DNA of 64,000 bases, taken from assembly GCA_963702995.1 (NCBI GenBank), contig OY969783.1:4898001-4962000 (forward strand), in the 5' to 3' direction. Under the pieces are notes generated by a model. That model was not told where the DNA came from and searched no databases. It saw only the letters and a program-made list of their open reading frames with translations. Made by a program: the position numbers and the translations under genes. The DNA is from MFD04580-c1 sp963702995 (lineage in GTDB: Bacteria; Planctomycetota; Phycisphaerae; Tepidisphaerales; Tepidisphaeraceae). Positions within the stretch are counted from its first letter, which is position 1. Every line of letters begins with the position of its first letter. Below, in pieces: positions 37,684 through 46,480 of this stretch.

Positions 37684-38034
37684 TTTCTACTGAATGTACA
37701 GGTCTCCGCTTCGATGGGCTTCACGCCCTTCGGAGTCACAAGAGACAACTCAAGAGCCGGACCGCGGGATTCAACCAAGAATCCTTCACCCGATCGGGTT
37801 TTTCCCGAAAGGGTCGCGAGTCACGGGGTTTTTCGTCGATTGATGGTTTTTCGTCGATTGATGGTCCTTCGCGTTTGCTCGCCGCTACGGCGTGATGGGC
37901 GACGCGGATGAGGCGAATGGCGCACCAGGCGCTGTCGCGAGTCCTTACTACGGACAGGTCACGAGTTGAAGTCGGTGCCTCCTTCGCCTTTAGGCGTTTC
38001 GGGCATGTAACTTTTGCTCCTCTGCCTGAAGCAC
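37684..38034 (+). repeat. Long spacer with an 18-bp tandem repeat
   Basis: This gene-free stretch splits rpsJ from rplC. Two exact 18-bp units (ggtttttcgtcgattgat) lie end to end at 37827-37844 and 37845-37862. The stretch just before them (gggtttttcccgaaagg, about 37795-37813) is also palindromic. Leader regulation of the r-protein operon is possible but unproven. Confidence 0.6.
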
Positions 38035-38695
38035 ATGACACCAGCGCTGTTGGGCAAGAAAATTGGGATGACCCGGGTCTACGACGACAAGGGATCGGTC
38101 GTCCCGGTGACCGTGGTCGAGTGCGAGCCGAACGCCGTCACGCAAGTGAAGACGGCCGAGTCTGACGGATATCATGCCGTTCAGCTCGGTTACGATGATG
38201 TCAAGGCGAAGTTCAGCACCTTCCCGCTCCTGGGCCACACGGCAAAGTCGGGCGTCGGCCCGAAGCGTCATTTTCGTGAGATTCGGCTGAAGGCCGCCAC
38301 GGATCGCAGGCCCGGCGAAGCCGTCAACGTCACGATCTTCGAAGGCGTCCAGTTTGTGGACGTGATCGGGACGAGCAAAGGCAAAGGGACGGCCGGCGTC
38401 ATGAAGCGCCACCACTTCGGGGGCCAACCCGCCTCGCACGGTACCGAACGGAAGCATCGATCGCCCGGTTCGCTCGCCTCCCGCGCCGACCTGGCGTGGC
38501 CAGTCGGGCAAGCCGAAAAAGGGCGTCCGGATGGCCGGCCACATGGGCATGGACACCGTGACGACCCGAAACCACCCGCTGATCAAAGTGGACGCCGATC
38601 GGAACCTGCTCCTGATCAAAGGCGCGCTCCCGGGCCCCAATGGCGCGTTGCTGTTCGTGCGGAAGGCCGTGACCGCCCGTGTGGCCGCGAAGTAG
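38035..38695 (+). CDS. rplC: 50S ribosomal protein L3 (frame break near 38482)
   Basis: L3 is an early-assembly 50S protein near the peptidyl transferase centre. The start MTPALLGKKIGMTRVYDD (38035) and DVIGTSKGKGTAGVMKRHHF are in the first frame. After RSPGSLAS the frame switches at about 38480-38486 into TWRGQSGKPKKGVRMAGHMG and then NPLIKVDADRNLLLIKGAL-like sequence (NHPLIKVDADRNLLLIKGAL), ending in VAAK at 38695. One extra C in a CCC run explains it. The joined length of 219 residues is normal. Because L3 is essential and single-copy, this is almost certainly a sequence error. Confidence 0.9.
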
Positions 38696-38863
38696 GGGCC
38701 GGACGATTGCCCGGACTTGTTGCAAGGATGATCGCCCGTCAGTGCTCCCTCCGTCGTGATGTCAGGCGTGATGCGGTTCAAACCGCCGGGCCTCGGCCGA
38801 CGCCGAATGGGTTCCGAGACGTGAGGTCGCGAGACGAGGGGATTACGAGACTAGGACAGAGCC

Positions 38864-39538
38864 ATGATCGAAGTCCCTGTATACAACCAGGCCGGTGAAG
38901 AGATCGAAAAGATCCAGGTGGACGAGGCCAAGCTTGGCGGCGAGGTCCGCACGAACCTGCTCAAGCAGGCGATTGTGATGTACCACGCGAACCAGCGCCA
39001 AGGCACTCACAAGAGCAAAGGGCGCGGCGAAGTCGAAGGTTCGACCCGCAAGCTTTTCCGCCAAAAAGGGACCGGCAACGCCCGTCAGGGGAGCATTCGC
39101 CAGCCGGTTCGCGTCGGCGGCGGCCACGCCAAACAGCGGCGGCCGAAGGATTGGCGGCAGGCGATGCCGAAGAAGGCGAAGCGCCTCGCCCGCAACAGCG
39201 CCATCCTGGCCAAGCTCCAGAGCAGCGACATCAAGATCGTCGATAACCTCGTCCTCGAACAGCCCAAGACGCGGCTGGTCGCCAAGCTCTACAAGGCCCT
39301 GAAGATCGAACGAAGCTGCCTGCTCGCCCTTCACGGCAAAGACGAGAACATGGAGCGCTCGGCCCGCAACCTGGACCGGACCACTCTGACGACCGTCCGC
39401 GAGCTCAACGCCTGGGACATCCTGAAGAACAAGACACTGCTCGTGACCAAGGCCGGGTTCGACGAGATCCTGAACGGGCCGAAGCCGACCGACGTCGTTA
39501 CCGACCCCGTTGAAGCCCCGGTCGCGGCGGGCCACTGA
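38864..39538 (+). CDS. rplD: 50S ribosomal protein L4
   Basis: L4 lines the 50S exit tunnel and in some bacteria controls its own operon. The 224-residue product has MIEVPVYNQAGEEIEKIQ, the conserved loop STRKLFRQKGTGNARQGSIR, PKDWRQAMPKKAKRLARNSA and ELNAWDILKNKTLLVTK. It is full length. The last 20 residues form an acidic/Val-rich tail. Confidence 0.97.
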   Translation: MIEVPVYNQAGEEIEKIQVDEAKLGGEVRTNLLKQAIVMYHANQRQGTHKSKGRGEVEGSTRKLFRQKGTGNARQGSIRQPVRVGGGHAKQRRPKDWRQAMPKKAKRLARNSAILAKLQSSDIKIVDNLVLEQPKTRLVAKLYKALKIERSCLLALHGKDENMERSARNLDRTTLTTVRELNAWDILKNKTLLVTKAGFDEILNGPKPTDVVTDPVEAPVAAGH

Positions 39539-39617
39539 ACCTTGCGGCTGACGTCTGAACTTCGCGGCCGGCGCCTGAACTGATTGACTCCGAGCCATCG
39601 ACCGTTGAGGCATCGAA

Positions 39618-39896
39618 ATGGAATACACGCACGTTATCGTCAAGCCGCTCGTGACGGAAAAGAGCACGCATCTGCAAGGGACGCGGAACACCTACGCGTT
39701 CCGCGTCCACGCCGATGCGAACAAGCAGCAGATCAAAGACGCCGTTGAAAAGATCTATTCCGTGAAGGTCGTCAACGTGCGGACCATGAATCGCAAGGGC
39801 AAGCCGCGTCGCACCAAGGTCGGGCACACGACCAAGAGCGACTGGAAAAAGGCCCTTGTGAAGCTCGCCGAGGAATCGCGAATCGAGCTGTTCTAG
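39618..39896 (+). CDS. rplW: 50S ribosomal protein L23
   Basis: L23 sits at the tunnel exit and docks trigger factor, SRP and SecY. The 92 residues include VIVKPLVTEKSTHLQGTRNT, FRVHADANKQQIKDAVEKIY and VKVVNVRTMNRKGKPRR. The length is typical. Confidence 0.96.
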   Translation: MEYTHVIVKPLVTEKSTHLQGTRNTYAFRVHADANKQQIKDAVEKIYSVKVVNVRTMNRKGKPRRTKVGHTTKSDWKKALVKLAEESRIELF

Positions 39897-39918
39897 GCGA
39901 GCGCCCGACGGTGCGTCA

Positions 39919-39944
39919 GCGCGACGGATCGGAACGCGTCGCGC
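39919..39944 (+). other. Hairpin between rplW and rplB
   Basis: An 8-bp perfect stem (gcgcgacg / cgtcgcgc) with a 10-base loop lies in the 127-base spacer. No T-run follows, so it is more likely an RNA-processing or pausing structure than a terminator. Confidence 0.4.
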
Positions 39945-40023
39945 GGAATCGTAGTGAGTGGACAGCCGGTGCGGTGACGGACGACCGGTGTGAAGACAAG
40001 CGACTGACAACGGACCAAGAGCC

Positions 40024-40890
40024 ATGGCGATCAAGCTTTACAACCCGACCTCCGCCGGCCGCCGCGCCGGCTCGGTGATCGACTACAAGAAGGTCTTGAC
40101 CAAGTTCAAGCCCGAAAAGTCGCTGACCGAAGGAAAGCGTCGCGCCCACGGTCGAAATCACCACGGCGTCATCACCGCCAAGCATCGCGGCGGCGGCAAC
40201 AAGAAGCTCTATCGGATCATCGATTTCAAGCGTCAGAAAGATGGAATCCCGGCGACGGTCGAGGCCATCGAGTACGACCCCAACCGCTCATGCTTCATCG
40301 CGCTGATTAAGTACGAAGACGGCGAGAAGAGCTACATCCTGGCCCCCAACGGACTGATGGTCGGCACGAAGATCATCAACGGCCCGACGGCGCCTCCGGA
40401 AATTGGCAACTGTATTCCGCTGTCGAACATCCCCGGCGGCCTCGAAGTCCACAACATCGAGATGAACCCGGGCCAGGGCGGCAAGCTGGTTCGCTCGGCC
40501 GGTGGTGTGGCGCGTCTCTCGGCCAAGGAAGGGGAATGGTCGGTCATCATTCTTCCTTCCGGCGAAATGCGTCGCATCAAGAGCAAGTGCCGCGCGACGA
40601 TCGGCCAGCTTGGGAACCTGGACTGGATCAATGTGAGCATCGGCAAGGCCGGCCGCTCGCGTCACATGGGCATTCGCCCGCACACGCGCGCCAAGGCCAT
40701 GAACCCGATCGACCACCCGCTGGGCGGGGGCGAAGGTCGTTCCAACGGCGGCCGCCACCCGGTCAGCAAGACGGGCGTGCCCGCCAAGGGCGGCATCACT
40801 CGCAGCAAGCGGAAGAACAGCGAAAAGTTGATCCTCCGCCGCCGCAAGTTCGGCAAGTTCCAGCAGCGGCCGCAGACCGTGAACGTGTAA
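40024..40890 (+). CDS. rplB: 50S ribosomal protein L2
   Basis: L2 binds domain IV of 23S rRNA and is needed for subunit joining and peptidyl transfer. The 288-residue protein has KLYNPTSAGRRAGSVIDYKK, RNHHGVITAKHRGGGNKKLY, VHNIEMNPGQGGKLVRSAGG and the conserved C-terminal AMNPIDHPLGGGEGRSNGGR, which includes the histidine important for activity. It is full length. Confidence 0.98.
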   Translation: MAIKLYNPTSAGRRAGSVIDYKKVLTKFKPEKSLTEGKRRAHGRNHHGVITAKHRGGGNKKLYRIIDFKRQKDGIPATVEAIEYDPNRSCFIALIKYEDGEKSYILAPNGLMVGTKIINGPTAPPEIGNCIPLSNIPGGLEVHNIEMNPGQGGKLVRSAGGVARLSAKEGEWSVIILPSGEMRRIKSKCRATIGQLGNLDWINVSIGKAGRSRHMGIRPHTRAKAMNPIDHPLGGGEGRSNGGRHPVSKTGVPAKGGITRSKRKNSEKLILRRRKFGKFQQRPQTVNV

Positions 40891-40989
40891 AAAAGACAGG
40901 TCGCCGCCGGCGGCCGGCTTCGCGGGATGAAGCTCGCCAGAAGAAAGCGGCCGACAGTAGACCGAAGCGACTGACTATCCGGACCCAAC

Positions 40990-41346
40990 ATGAGCCGAAG
41001 CGCGAAAAAAGGCCCGTTCGTTGACGAGAAGCTGTACCGCAAGGTCTCCAAGCTCAACGAGAACCGGGCGAAGACGCCCATCAAGACGTGGGCGCGTGCA
41101 TGCACGATCATCCCGGAGTTTGTGGGCCACACCTTCGAGGTCCACAACGGGAACAAGTTCCTGCGCGTGTTCGTGCAGGAGGACATGGTCGGCCACAAGC
41201 TGGGCGAGTTCTCCCCGACGCGCGTCTTCCGCGGCCACAGCGGCAAGAAGGCCGCGGCGCCGGCGCTTGATTGTAAGCGTGGTCGCCTGAACGTGAACGT
41301 CAGGCACGGCCGCTCGGGTGAAGCGCCGATGGCGTCGCCTGGGTGA
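40990..41346 (+). CDS. rpsS: 30S ribosomal protein S19 (C-terminal end uncertain)
   Basis: S19 lies in the 30S head with S13. MSRSAKKGPFVDEKLYRKV, WARACTIIPEFVGHTFEVHN and HKLGEFSPTRVFRGHSGKK are conserved. S19 normally ends a few residues after this. Here the frame continues for 30 more residues (LDCKRGRLNVNVRHGRSGEA). One inserted base after AAPA would give a stop near 41276, so either the tail is real or a single-base error has removed the stop. The position between rplB and rplV is standard. Confidence 0.92.
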   Translation: MSRSAKKGPFVDEKLYRKVSKLNENRAKTPIKTWARACTIIPEFVGHTFEVHNGNKFLRVFVQEDMVGHKLGEFSPTRVFRGHSGKKAAAPALDCKRGRLNVNVRHGRSGEAPMASPG

Positions 41347-41401
41347 AGGACGGAAAGGTTCTCTGACGGCGCTGCTTCGCAATTGATCCTTGAGGTTGAA
41401 C

Positions 41402-41800
41402 ATGCCATTCCAAGCGACGCACCGATTCGCCCGCATCTCCCCCCGCAAGGCGCGGCTGCTGATGGATTTGATCCGCGGGCGCGACGTCGATGACGCGATC
41501 AATCTGCTGAAGTTCAGCAAGCAGCGGGTCAGCGGGATGATCGAAAAGGTCGTCAAGTCGGCCGTCGCCAACGCCACCGAACAGGACGTGCAGGCGCGGG
41601 AGAACGCCCTCTATGTCGCCAAGGCGTGGGTGGACCCGGGGCCTGTGATTAAGCGGTTTCAGCCGAAGGATCGCGGCAAGGCCTATTCGATTAAGAAGCG
41701 GACGAGCCACCTGGTGGTCACGGTGGACGAACGCGAAGACGGCGCCCCGATTGTCGTGAACAACGGCGTGGGCGGCCGCCCGGGCAAGGCCCGCAGGTAA
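41402..41800 (+). CDS. rplV: 50S ribosomal protein L22
   Basis: L22 lines the exit tunnel. The 132-residue protein starts MPFQATHRFARISPRKARLL at 41402 (GAGG upstream). It has VDDAINLLKFSKQRVSGMIE, YVAKAWVDPGPVIKRFQPKD and the conserved KKRTSHLVVTVDER. It is slightly longer than E. coli L22 because of a Gly/Arg-rich tail. Confidence 0.96.
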   Translation: MPFQATHRFARISPRKARLLMDLIRGRDVDDAINLLKFSKQRVSGMIEKVVKSAVANATEQDVQARENALYVAKAWVDPGPVIKRFQPKDRGKAYSIKKRTSHLVVTVDEREDGAPIVVNNGVGGRPGKARR

Positions 41801-41931
41801 CGCAACCCGTCGGCGAGGGATTCGGCCCGGTGAATGGGGCTGCGTTCCGTCAGTGTGCAGTTGATTGAGTTTGCGGTTCGGTGATTCCGCGAGGCGGCCG
41901 GCTTAGTGCCCGGCGACGCAAGGAACTCCTT

Positions 41932-42630
41932 ATGGGTCAAAAGGTCAATCCAACCGGTTTTCGCGTCGGCATCACCGAAGACTGGAAGAGCAAGTGGTAC
42001 GCCCCGAAGGCGGCATACGGAAGCTTCCTGGTTGAGGACTTCAAGATGCGCCGCTACATCGACGCCAAGCTGAATCGCCGTCCCCCGTTCGCCGGGATCA
42101 GCGACATCCTGATCGAGCGGACGCGCGAGGAAGTGACGATCACGCTCAAGACCGTGCGCCCGGGCCTGGTCATCGGCCCCAAGGGCGCCGAAGTCGATAA
42201 GCTGCGTGAAGAACTGGAAGACCTGATCAAGCGTAAGGTTGCTCCGGTCAAGGTCATTGAGATCAAGAACCCGGACCTGAACGCACAGCTCGTTGGCGAA
42301 GCCATCGCGGAGCAGTTGAAGAAGCGTGCCAGCTTCCGCCGCGTGCTGAAGATGCGGATGGAATCGACCATGCAGGCCGGCGCCAAGGGGATCAAGATCT
42401 GCGTGAGCGGCCGCCTCGGCGGGACCGAAATCGCCCGGCAGGAGAAGGCCACCACCGGCAGCGTCCCCCTGACCACGCTCCAGGCCGACGTGAACTATGG
42501 CTACGCGATCGCCTTCACGACCTTCGGCACCATCGGCGTCAAGGTCTGGATCTATCGCGGGATGTACGGCGAAGAGGTCCTTGAGACCGACGTTCGCCCG
42601 GGTGGCCCGCCGCGTCGCGGCCGCCGCTAA
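41932..42630 (+). CDS. rpsC: 30S ribosomal protein S3
   Basis: S3 is at the mRNA entry site of the 30S head and has helicase activity. The 232-residue protein starts MGQKVNPTGFRVGITEDWKS at 41932 with AAGGA upstream. It contains the KH domain (TVRPGLVIGPKGAEVDKLRE) and the C-terminal AGAKGIKICVSGRLGGTEIA and YRGMYGEEVLETDVRPGG. It is complete. Confidence 0.98.
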   Translation: MGQKVNPTGFRVGITEDWKSKWYAPKAAYGSFLVEDFKMRRYIDAKLNRRPPFAGISDILIERTREEVTITLKTVRPGLVIGPKGAEVDKLREELEDLIKRKVAPVKVIEIKNPDLNAQLVGEAIAEQLKKRASFRRVLKMRMESTMQAGAKGIKICVSGRLGGTEIARQEKATTGSVPLTTLQADVNYGYAIAFTTFGTIGVKVWIYRGMYGEEVLETDVRPGGPPRRGRR

Positions 42631-42743
42631 TCGGCCTGACTCAAGCGGTCCCCGCGACTGTCCGGCATCGAGCGTCTGAAGAGAGCGATTGAAAGCGGGC
42701 CGTAGCGCCCCTGTCGAAGGTCCTGGTCGAGTGAAGGTGCCTT

Positions 42744-43166
42744 ATGCCAATGATGCCCAAGCGGGTGAAGTACCGCAAAAGCCAGCGCGGCAAGATGAAG
42801 GGCAACGCCACCCGCGGCAACTACGTCGCATTCGGGGAGTACGGGCTCCAGGCGCTGGAGAACTGCTGGATCACCGCCCGCCAGATCGAGGCCGGCCGCG
42901 TCTCTTGCAGCCACTTCCTTCGTCGCGAAGGGCGCGTCTTCATCCGGATCTTCCCGCACAAGCCGATCTCCGGCAAGCCGCTGGAAACCCGAATGGGTAA
43001 GGGCAAGGGCGAGCCGGAATACTGGGTGGCCGTTGTGAAGTCGGGCACGGTGATGTTCGAGATCACCGGCGTGGACGAGCCGACAGCCAAGCGGGCCCTG
43101 GCCCGCGTCGCCCACAAGATGCCGATCCCGTGCCGGTTCGTGCAGCGCAAGCATGCGGTGGCCTGA
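42744..43166 (+). CDS. rplP: 50S ribosomal protein L16
   Basis: L16 helps place aminoacyl-tRNA at the A site. The 140 residues begin MPMMPKRVKYRKSQRGKMKG and include ALENCWITARQIEAGRVSCS, RRVFIRIFPHKPISGKP-like sequence (VFIRIFPHKPISGKPLETRM) and GKGKGEPEYWVAVVKSGTVM. AAGG precedes the first ATG. Confidence 0.97.
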   Translation: MPMMPKRVKYRKSQRGKMKGNATRGNYVAFGEYGLQALENCWITARQIEAGRVSCSHFLRREGRVFIRIFPHKPISGKPLETRMGKGKGEPEYWVAVVKSGTVMFEITGVDEPTAKRALARVAHKMPIPCRFVQRKHAVA

Positions 43167-43279
43167 GCGACGGCCTGAATGTCGGTGACCGTGCTTGCGG
43201 GGCGGTTGCCTTGGCGAGTGTGTCGGCGGCCGTCGCGATGTCTACTTGGGCGTTCGAAGCACGCAGCAGCGAGTGAGTC

Positions 43280-43633
43280 ATGAAGATCAATGAGATCCGT
43301 GAAAAAGACGTTGACGCCCTCAAGCACGAGCTGCTCGACAAGCAGAAGCACTTGTTTGATCTTCGCAGCCAGGCGGTGACCGAAAAGCTGGAAGACCCGA
43401 CCCGACTGGGCAAGGCTCGCCGACAGATCGCCCAGATCAAGACGATCCTCCGTCAGCGGGAGATCGAGGTGGAGAGCAAGGCGGCCGCTGAAAAGAAGGC
43501 CGCCGCCGCGAGCAAGCTGGCCGCCGAGAAGAAGGCCTCCGCCGAAAAGAAGGCGGCCTTCAAAGCACGGTCGGCCGCCGGACAGAAGGCGTCCGCTGAC
43601 AAGAAGGCGGCCGCGGCGACGGCCGGCCAGTAA
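43280..43633 (+). CDS. rpmC: 50S ribosomal protein L29 with Ala/Lys-rich C-terminal extension
   Basis: The first 62 residues are standard L29 (MKINEIREKDVDALKHELLD, RQIAQIKTILRQRE), which lies at the tunnel exit. About 55 further residues are almost wholly Ala, Lys, Glu and Ser (KKAAAASKLAAEKKAS and similar), like a histone-H1 type tail. The family normally has 60-75 residues. The tail probably forms a helix or binds rRNA; that is inference. Confidence 0.93.
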   Translation: MKINEIREKDVDALKHELLDKQKHLFDLRSQAVTEKLEDPTRLGKARRQIAQIKTILRQREIEVESKAAAEKKAAAASKLAAEKKASAEKKAAFKARSAAGQKASADKKAAAATAGQ

Positions 43634-43711
43634 GGCCAGGCTTTACCAGGACCAGCGTTCGACGCCGGGGCGTGGCCCGGGCGAGAACCACTACGGTGAA
43701 TTGAGCGAACG

Positions 43712-44086
43712 ATGTCAGACACGCAGACCCAGCCTTCCGAAGCCAAGACCGAAGCCGAAGCGACGGCCGCTGCCGATCGGTCGCTGTTGCGCACGATCCG
43801 CGGCGTTGTCGCCAGCGACAAGGGTGACAAGACGATCAAGGTCGTCGTCGAGTACCAGACGCGGCACCCCAAGTACGGGAAATACCTGAAGCGCCGCACC
43901 GTGCTCCATGCCCACGACGAGAAGAATGACGCGAAGGAAGGCGACACCGTCGAGATCGCGGAATGCCGCCCATTGAGCAAGACGAAGCATCATCGTCTGC
44001 TCAAGGTCGTCGAGCGGGCCCCGGAACGGGCCGTTCAGGTCTCGGCCGAGGAAGTGATGACCGGCAAGGCGCCCGAGGCGCGGTAA
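43712..44086 (+). CDS. rpsQ: 30S ribosomal protein S17
   Basis: S17 is an early 30S assembly protein. It contains RTIRGVVASDKGDKTIKVVV, RHPKYGKYLKRRTVLHAHDE and EIAECRPLSKTKHHRLLKVV. About 25 Ala/Glu-rich residues precede the core and about 20 follow it, so at 124 residues it is longer than the usual 85-90. Confidence 0.95.
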   Translation: MSDTQTQPSEAKTEAEATAAADRSLLRTIRGVVASDKGDKTIKVVVEYQTRHPKYGKYLKRRTVLHAHDEKNDAKEGDTVEIAECRPLSKTKHHRLLKVVERAPERAVQVSAEEVMTGKAPEAR

Positions 44087-44173
44087 CGAGCCGGCACCGT
44101 CAGCCGCTCTGACGAATGTGCTTGAGAGTCGGATGAGTTACGCGGCCGCGGGCCCGGTTGAATCGAGGCGATC

Positions 44174-44560
44174 ATGATCCAGCAACAGACCGAAGTTGAC
44201 ATCGCGGACAACACCGGCGCCAAGCGCGGCATGTGCATCAAGGTGCTCGGGGGCTCCAGCAGCCGCGGCAAGTTCAAACGGCGCATCGCGGGCGTCGGCG
44301 ACATCATCATTTGCGCGGTGAAGAAGTCGATCCCGGCGGGCGAAGTCAAGCAGGGGGAGATCATCCGCTGCGTGGTCGTCCGGACCAAGCAGGTGATCCT
44401 CCGCAGCGACGGCTCCTACGTCCGCTTCGACAAGAACGCCGCCGTCGTGATCGACAAGGAAAACAACCCGCGCGGCACCCGCATCTTCGGGGCCGTCGCC
44501 CGCGAACTGCGCGACAAGAACTTCATGAAGATCGTCTCGCTGGCCAGCGAAGTGGTCTAA
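44174..44560 (+). CDS. rplN: 50S ribosomal protein L14
   Basis: L14 forms part of inter-subunit bridges. The 128 residues include MIQQQTEVDIADNTGAKRGM, IKVLGGSSSRGKFKRRIAGV, VVVRTKQVILRSDGSYVRFD and NPRGTRIFGAVARELRDKNF. The length is close to the usual 122. Confidence 0.97.
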   Translation: MIQQQTEVDIADNTGAKRGMCIKVLGGSSSRGKFKRRIAGVGDIIICAVKKSIPAGEVKQGEIIRCVVVRTKQVILRSDGSYVRFDKNAAVVIDKENNPRGTRIFGAVARELRDKNFMKIVSLASEVV

Positions 44561-44662
44561 GCTTCGAGACGGCGGCCGCCGACGCAATGCGGCCCAACGG
44601 AAAACGACGACTAAGCGGTCGAGCGGATGCGTCTGATGGTTGAACAGAAACGGGTAACTGCA

Positions 44663-45007
44663 ATGGCAAGGCACATAAAAACCGGCGATACCGTGATGGT
44701 CGTCACAGGTTCGGATAAGGGCAAGACCGGTAAGGTGCTTCGGATCGTGACCGGCAAGGACCGCGTCGTGGTTGAAGGTATCAATCGCGTCTGGAAGCAC
44801 GTTCGCCCATCGGCTCGGAACCAACAGGGCGGCCGCATTCAGAAGGATGCGCCGATCCACATCAGCAACGTCATGCCGCTCGACCCCTCGACGGGCGGCG
44901 GGACGCGGGTGAAGTTTGAAGTGCGCGACGGCCGCAAGCACCGCGTCGCAGTCGGGACCGGGGCCGATCTGGGCCCGACCGGCAAGAAGGCGACGACGAA
45001 GAACTAG
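44663..45007 (+). CDS. rplX: 50S ribosomal protein L24
   Basis: L24 initiates 50S assembly. The start MARHIKTGDTVMVVTGSDKG at 44663 agrees with the KOW-motif N-terminus of the family; an upstream in-frame start at 44627 would add 12 unlikely residues. It continues GKVLRIVTGKDRVVVEGINR and KDAPIHISNVMPLDPSTGGG. It has 114 residues with a Gly/Thr/Lys tail. Confidence 0.95.
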   Translation: MARHIKTGDTVMVVTGSDKGKTGKVLRIVTGKDRVVVEGINRVWKHVRPSARNQQGGRIQKDAPIHISNVMPLDPSTGGGTRVKFEVRDGRKHRVAVGTGADLGPTGKKATTKN

Positions 45008-45105
45008 GGCCGACAACCGGCCCATCGCCCGCCACGCCGAGTTGCCGGCGAGCGGGGCGGCCGGTGTGAGACAGGTTTCGAAGGCATCGAGATCGAGAAA
45101 CGACC

Positions 45106-45828
45106 ATGGCAGACCAGGACAAGAAAGACAAGAAGCCCAAGTCCGCCGGCGGTGGCGGCGCGAAGGGTGGCGGCGCCGAAAAGCGGCAGCGCAAGCCCAA
45201 GGGCCCGGAGCAGGCGGTCGAGATCGACACGGGTGAGCCGCAGGAAGCTTCCCCGCCGCCGCGGCTGGTCGCCACGTACGAGCAGCAGATCATCCCGGCA
45301 CTGAAGCAGCAGTTCGGCTATTCGAGCAGGATGGCTGTGCCGCGTCTGGAGAAGATCGTCATCTCGATGGGCCTGGGCAAGTTCGCCACCGAAGGGGGCG
45401 ACGGCAAGAGCAAGTTCGAGAAGGCCGAGAAGGAGCTGACGGTCATTGCCGGCCAGAAGCCGGTTCGGTGCAAGGCGAAGAAGAGCGTCGCGAACTTCAA
45501 GGTGCGCGAAGGCCAGGAAACCGGACTGAAGGTCACCCTCCGCGGCAAGCGGATGTATGAGTTCCTGGACCGTCTGATCTCGCTGGCGTTCCCGCGTGTG
45601 AAGGACTTCCGTGGCGTCAACCCGAACGGGTTCGACCAGGACGGGAACTTCAACTTCGGCTTCACCGAGCAGACCGTATTCCCGGAAGTGGATACCGCGA
45701 CCGTCACGTTCCAGCAGGGCATGAACATCACGATGGTGACGACGGCGAAGAAGCCGGATGAGGGACGCGAGCTGCTTAAGCAGTTCGGCTTCCCGTTCCG
45801 GGTGGACGAAAAAGACGGCAAGAAGTGA
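45106..45828 (+). CDS. rplE: 50S ribosomal protein L5 with Lys/Gly-rich N-terminal extension
   Basis: L5 binds 5S rRNA and contacts P-site tRNA. The core runs from about residue 55 (RLVATYEQQIIPALKQQFGY), with VPRLEKIVISMGLGKFATEG, KKSVANFKVREGQETGLKVT, DRLISLAFPRVKDFRGVNPN and VDTATVTFQQGMNITMVTTA. The first 50 residues are low complexity (Lys, Gly, Ala, Pro, Glu) and absent from most L5 proteins. The total of 240 residues compares with the usual 180. Confidence 0.95.
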   Translation: MADQDKKDKKPKSAGGGGAKGGGAEKRQRKPKGPEQAVEIDTGEPQEASPPPRLVATYEQQIIPALKQQFGYSSRMAVPRLEKIVISMGLGKFATEGGDGKSKFEKAEKELTVIAGQKPVRCKAKKSVANFKVREGQETGLKVTLRGKRMYEFLDRLISLAFPRVKDFRGVNPNGFDQDGNFNFGFTEQTVFPEVDTATVTFQQGMNITMVTTAKKPDEGRELLKQFGFPFRVDEKDGKK

Positions 45829-45942
45829 CTGCCTTGCCTCGCCTGGTCGCTCGCGCTGGAACGGTGCGTGCGGCGAGGGAGGCGGATTCGGTAGGCGATC
45901 GAGCGTGTAGCCGGGGAAACCCCGGCAGACCCAAGGAAGACC

Positions 45943-46212
45943 ATGGCAACCAAGGCCTGGACATCGAAACAGAAGCGTCGCGCGGAGCTGGTGACTCGGT
46001 TCGCCGAGGTGCGCCGTCAGCTCAAGAAGGAAAAGAACTACGCCGCGCTGGCTAAGCTTCCGCGTGACTCCAGCCCGACCCGCTCCCACCTTCGGTGTGA
46101 GCTGACGGGGCGAAGCCGCGGGAACCTGCGCAAGTTCAAGATCTCTCGCATCATGCTTCGCGAGCTGGCGCTGGCCGGCAAGATCCCCGGGCTGAAGAAG
46201 GCGAGCTGGTAG
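45943..46212 (+). CDS. rpsN: 30S ribosomal protein S14 (zinc-free form)
   Basis: The 89-residue product is the long S14 type, ending SRGNLRKFKISRIMLRELAL-AGKIPGLKKASW. It has a single cysteine (RSHLRCELTGRSRG) and so no C-x2-C zinc site. This is the C-minus form. It follows rplE by 114 bases. Confidence 0.95.
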   Translation: MATKAWTSKQKRRAELVTRFAEVRRQLKKEKNYAALAKLPRDSSPTRSHLRCELTGRSRGNLRKFKISRIMLRELALAGKIPGLKKASW

Positions 46213-46348
46213 CGATACGACCGGTGTGCCGGGATTGATCCGGCCGCCGCGCCGCCCCGGGAGCCGCGGACAGGGGTGGCGATGAGTTGCTGCCGCGGCG
46301 GTGCCGCGTGTGAGGCGCCGAGCCGCTATCGCCAGTGACCACAGCCAC

Positions 46349-46420
46349 ACGGGCGAGAGCCAAACGGGCGAGAGCCAAACGGGCGAGAGCCACACGGGCG
46401 AGAGCCAAACGGGCGACTGG
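46349..46420. repeat. 15-bp tandem repeat between rpsN and rpsH
   Basis: Four units of acgggcgagagccaa (46349-46363, 46364-46378, 46379-46393 with one change, 46394-46408) and a partial fifth lie head to tail in the 268-base spacer. There are no spacers, so it is not CRISPR. The rest of the spacer shows no gene. Confidence 0.85.
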
Positions 46421-46480
46421 CAGCAGACGAACGACAACGGACGACCCAGAACCGAAGACTGGCAACTTTAAGACTTAGCG

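Noticed and set aside
38035..38695. Programmed frameshifting in rplC
   Set aside because: No slippery heptamer with a downstream pseudoknot is evident, and many other genes show the same kind of break.
46349..46420. Tandem repeats considered as a CRISPR array
   Set aside because: Units lie end to end with no variable spacers and no cas genes are present.
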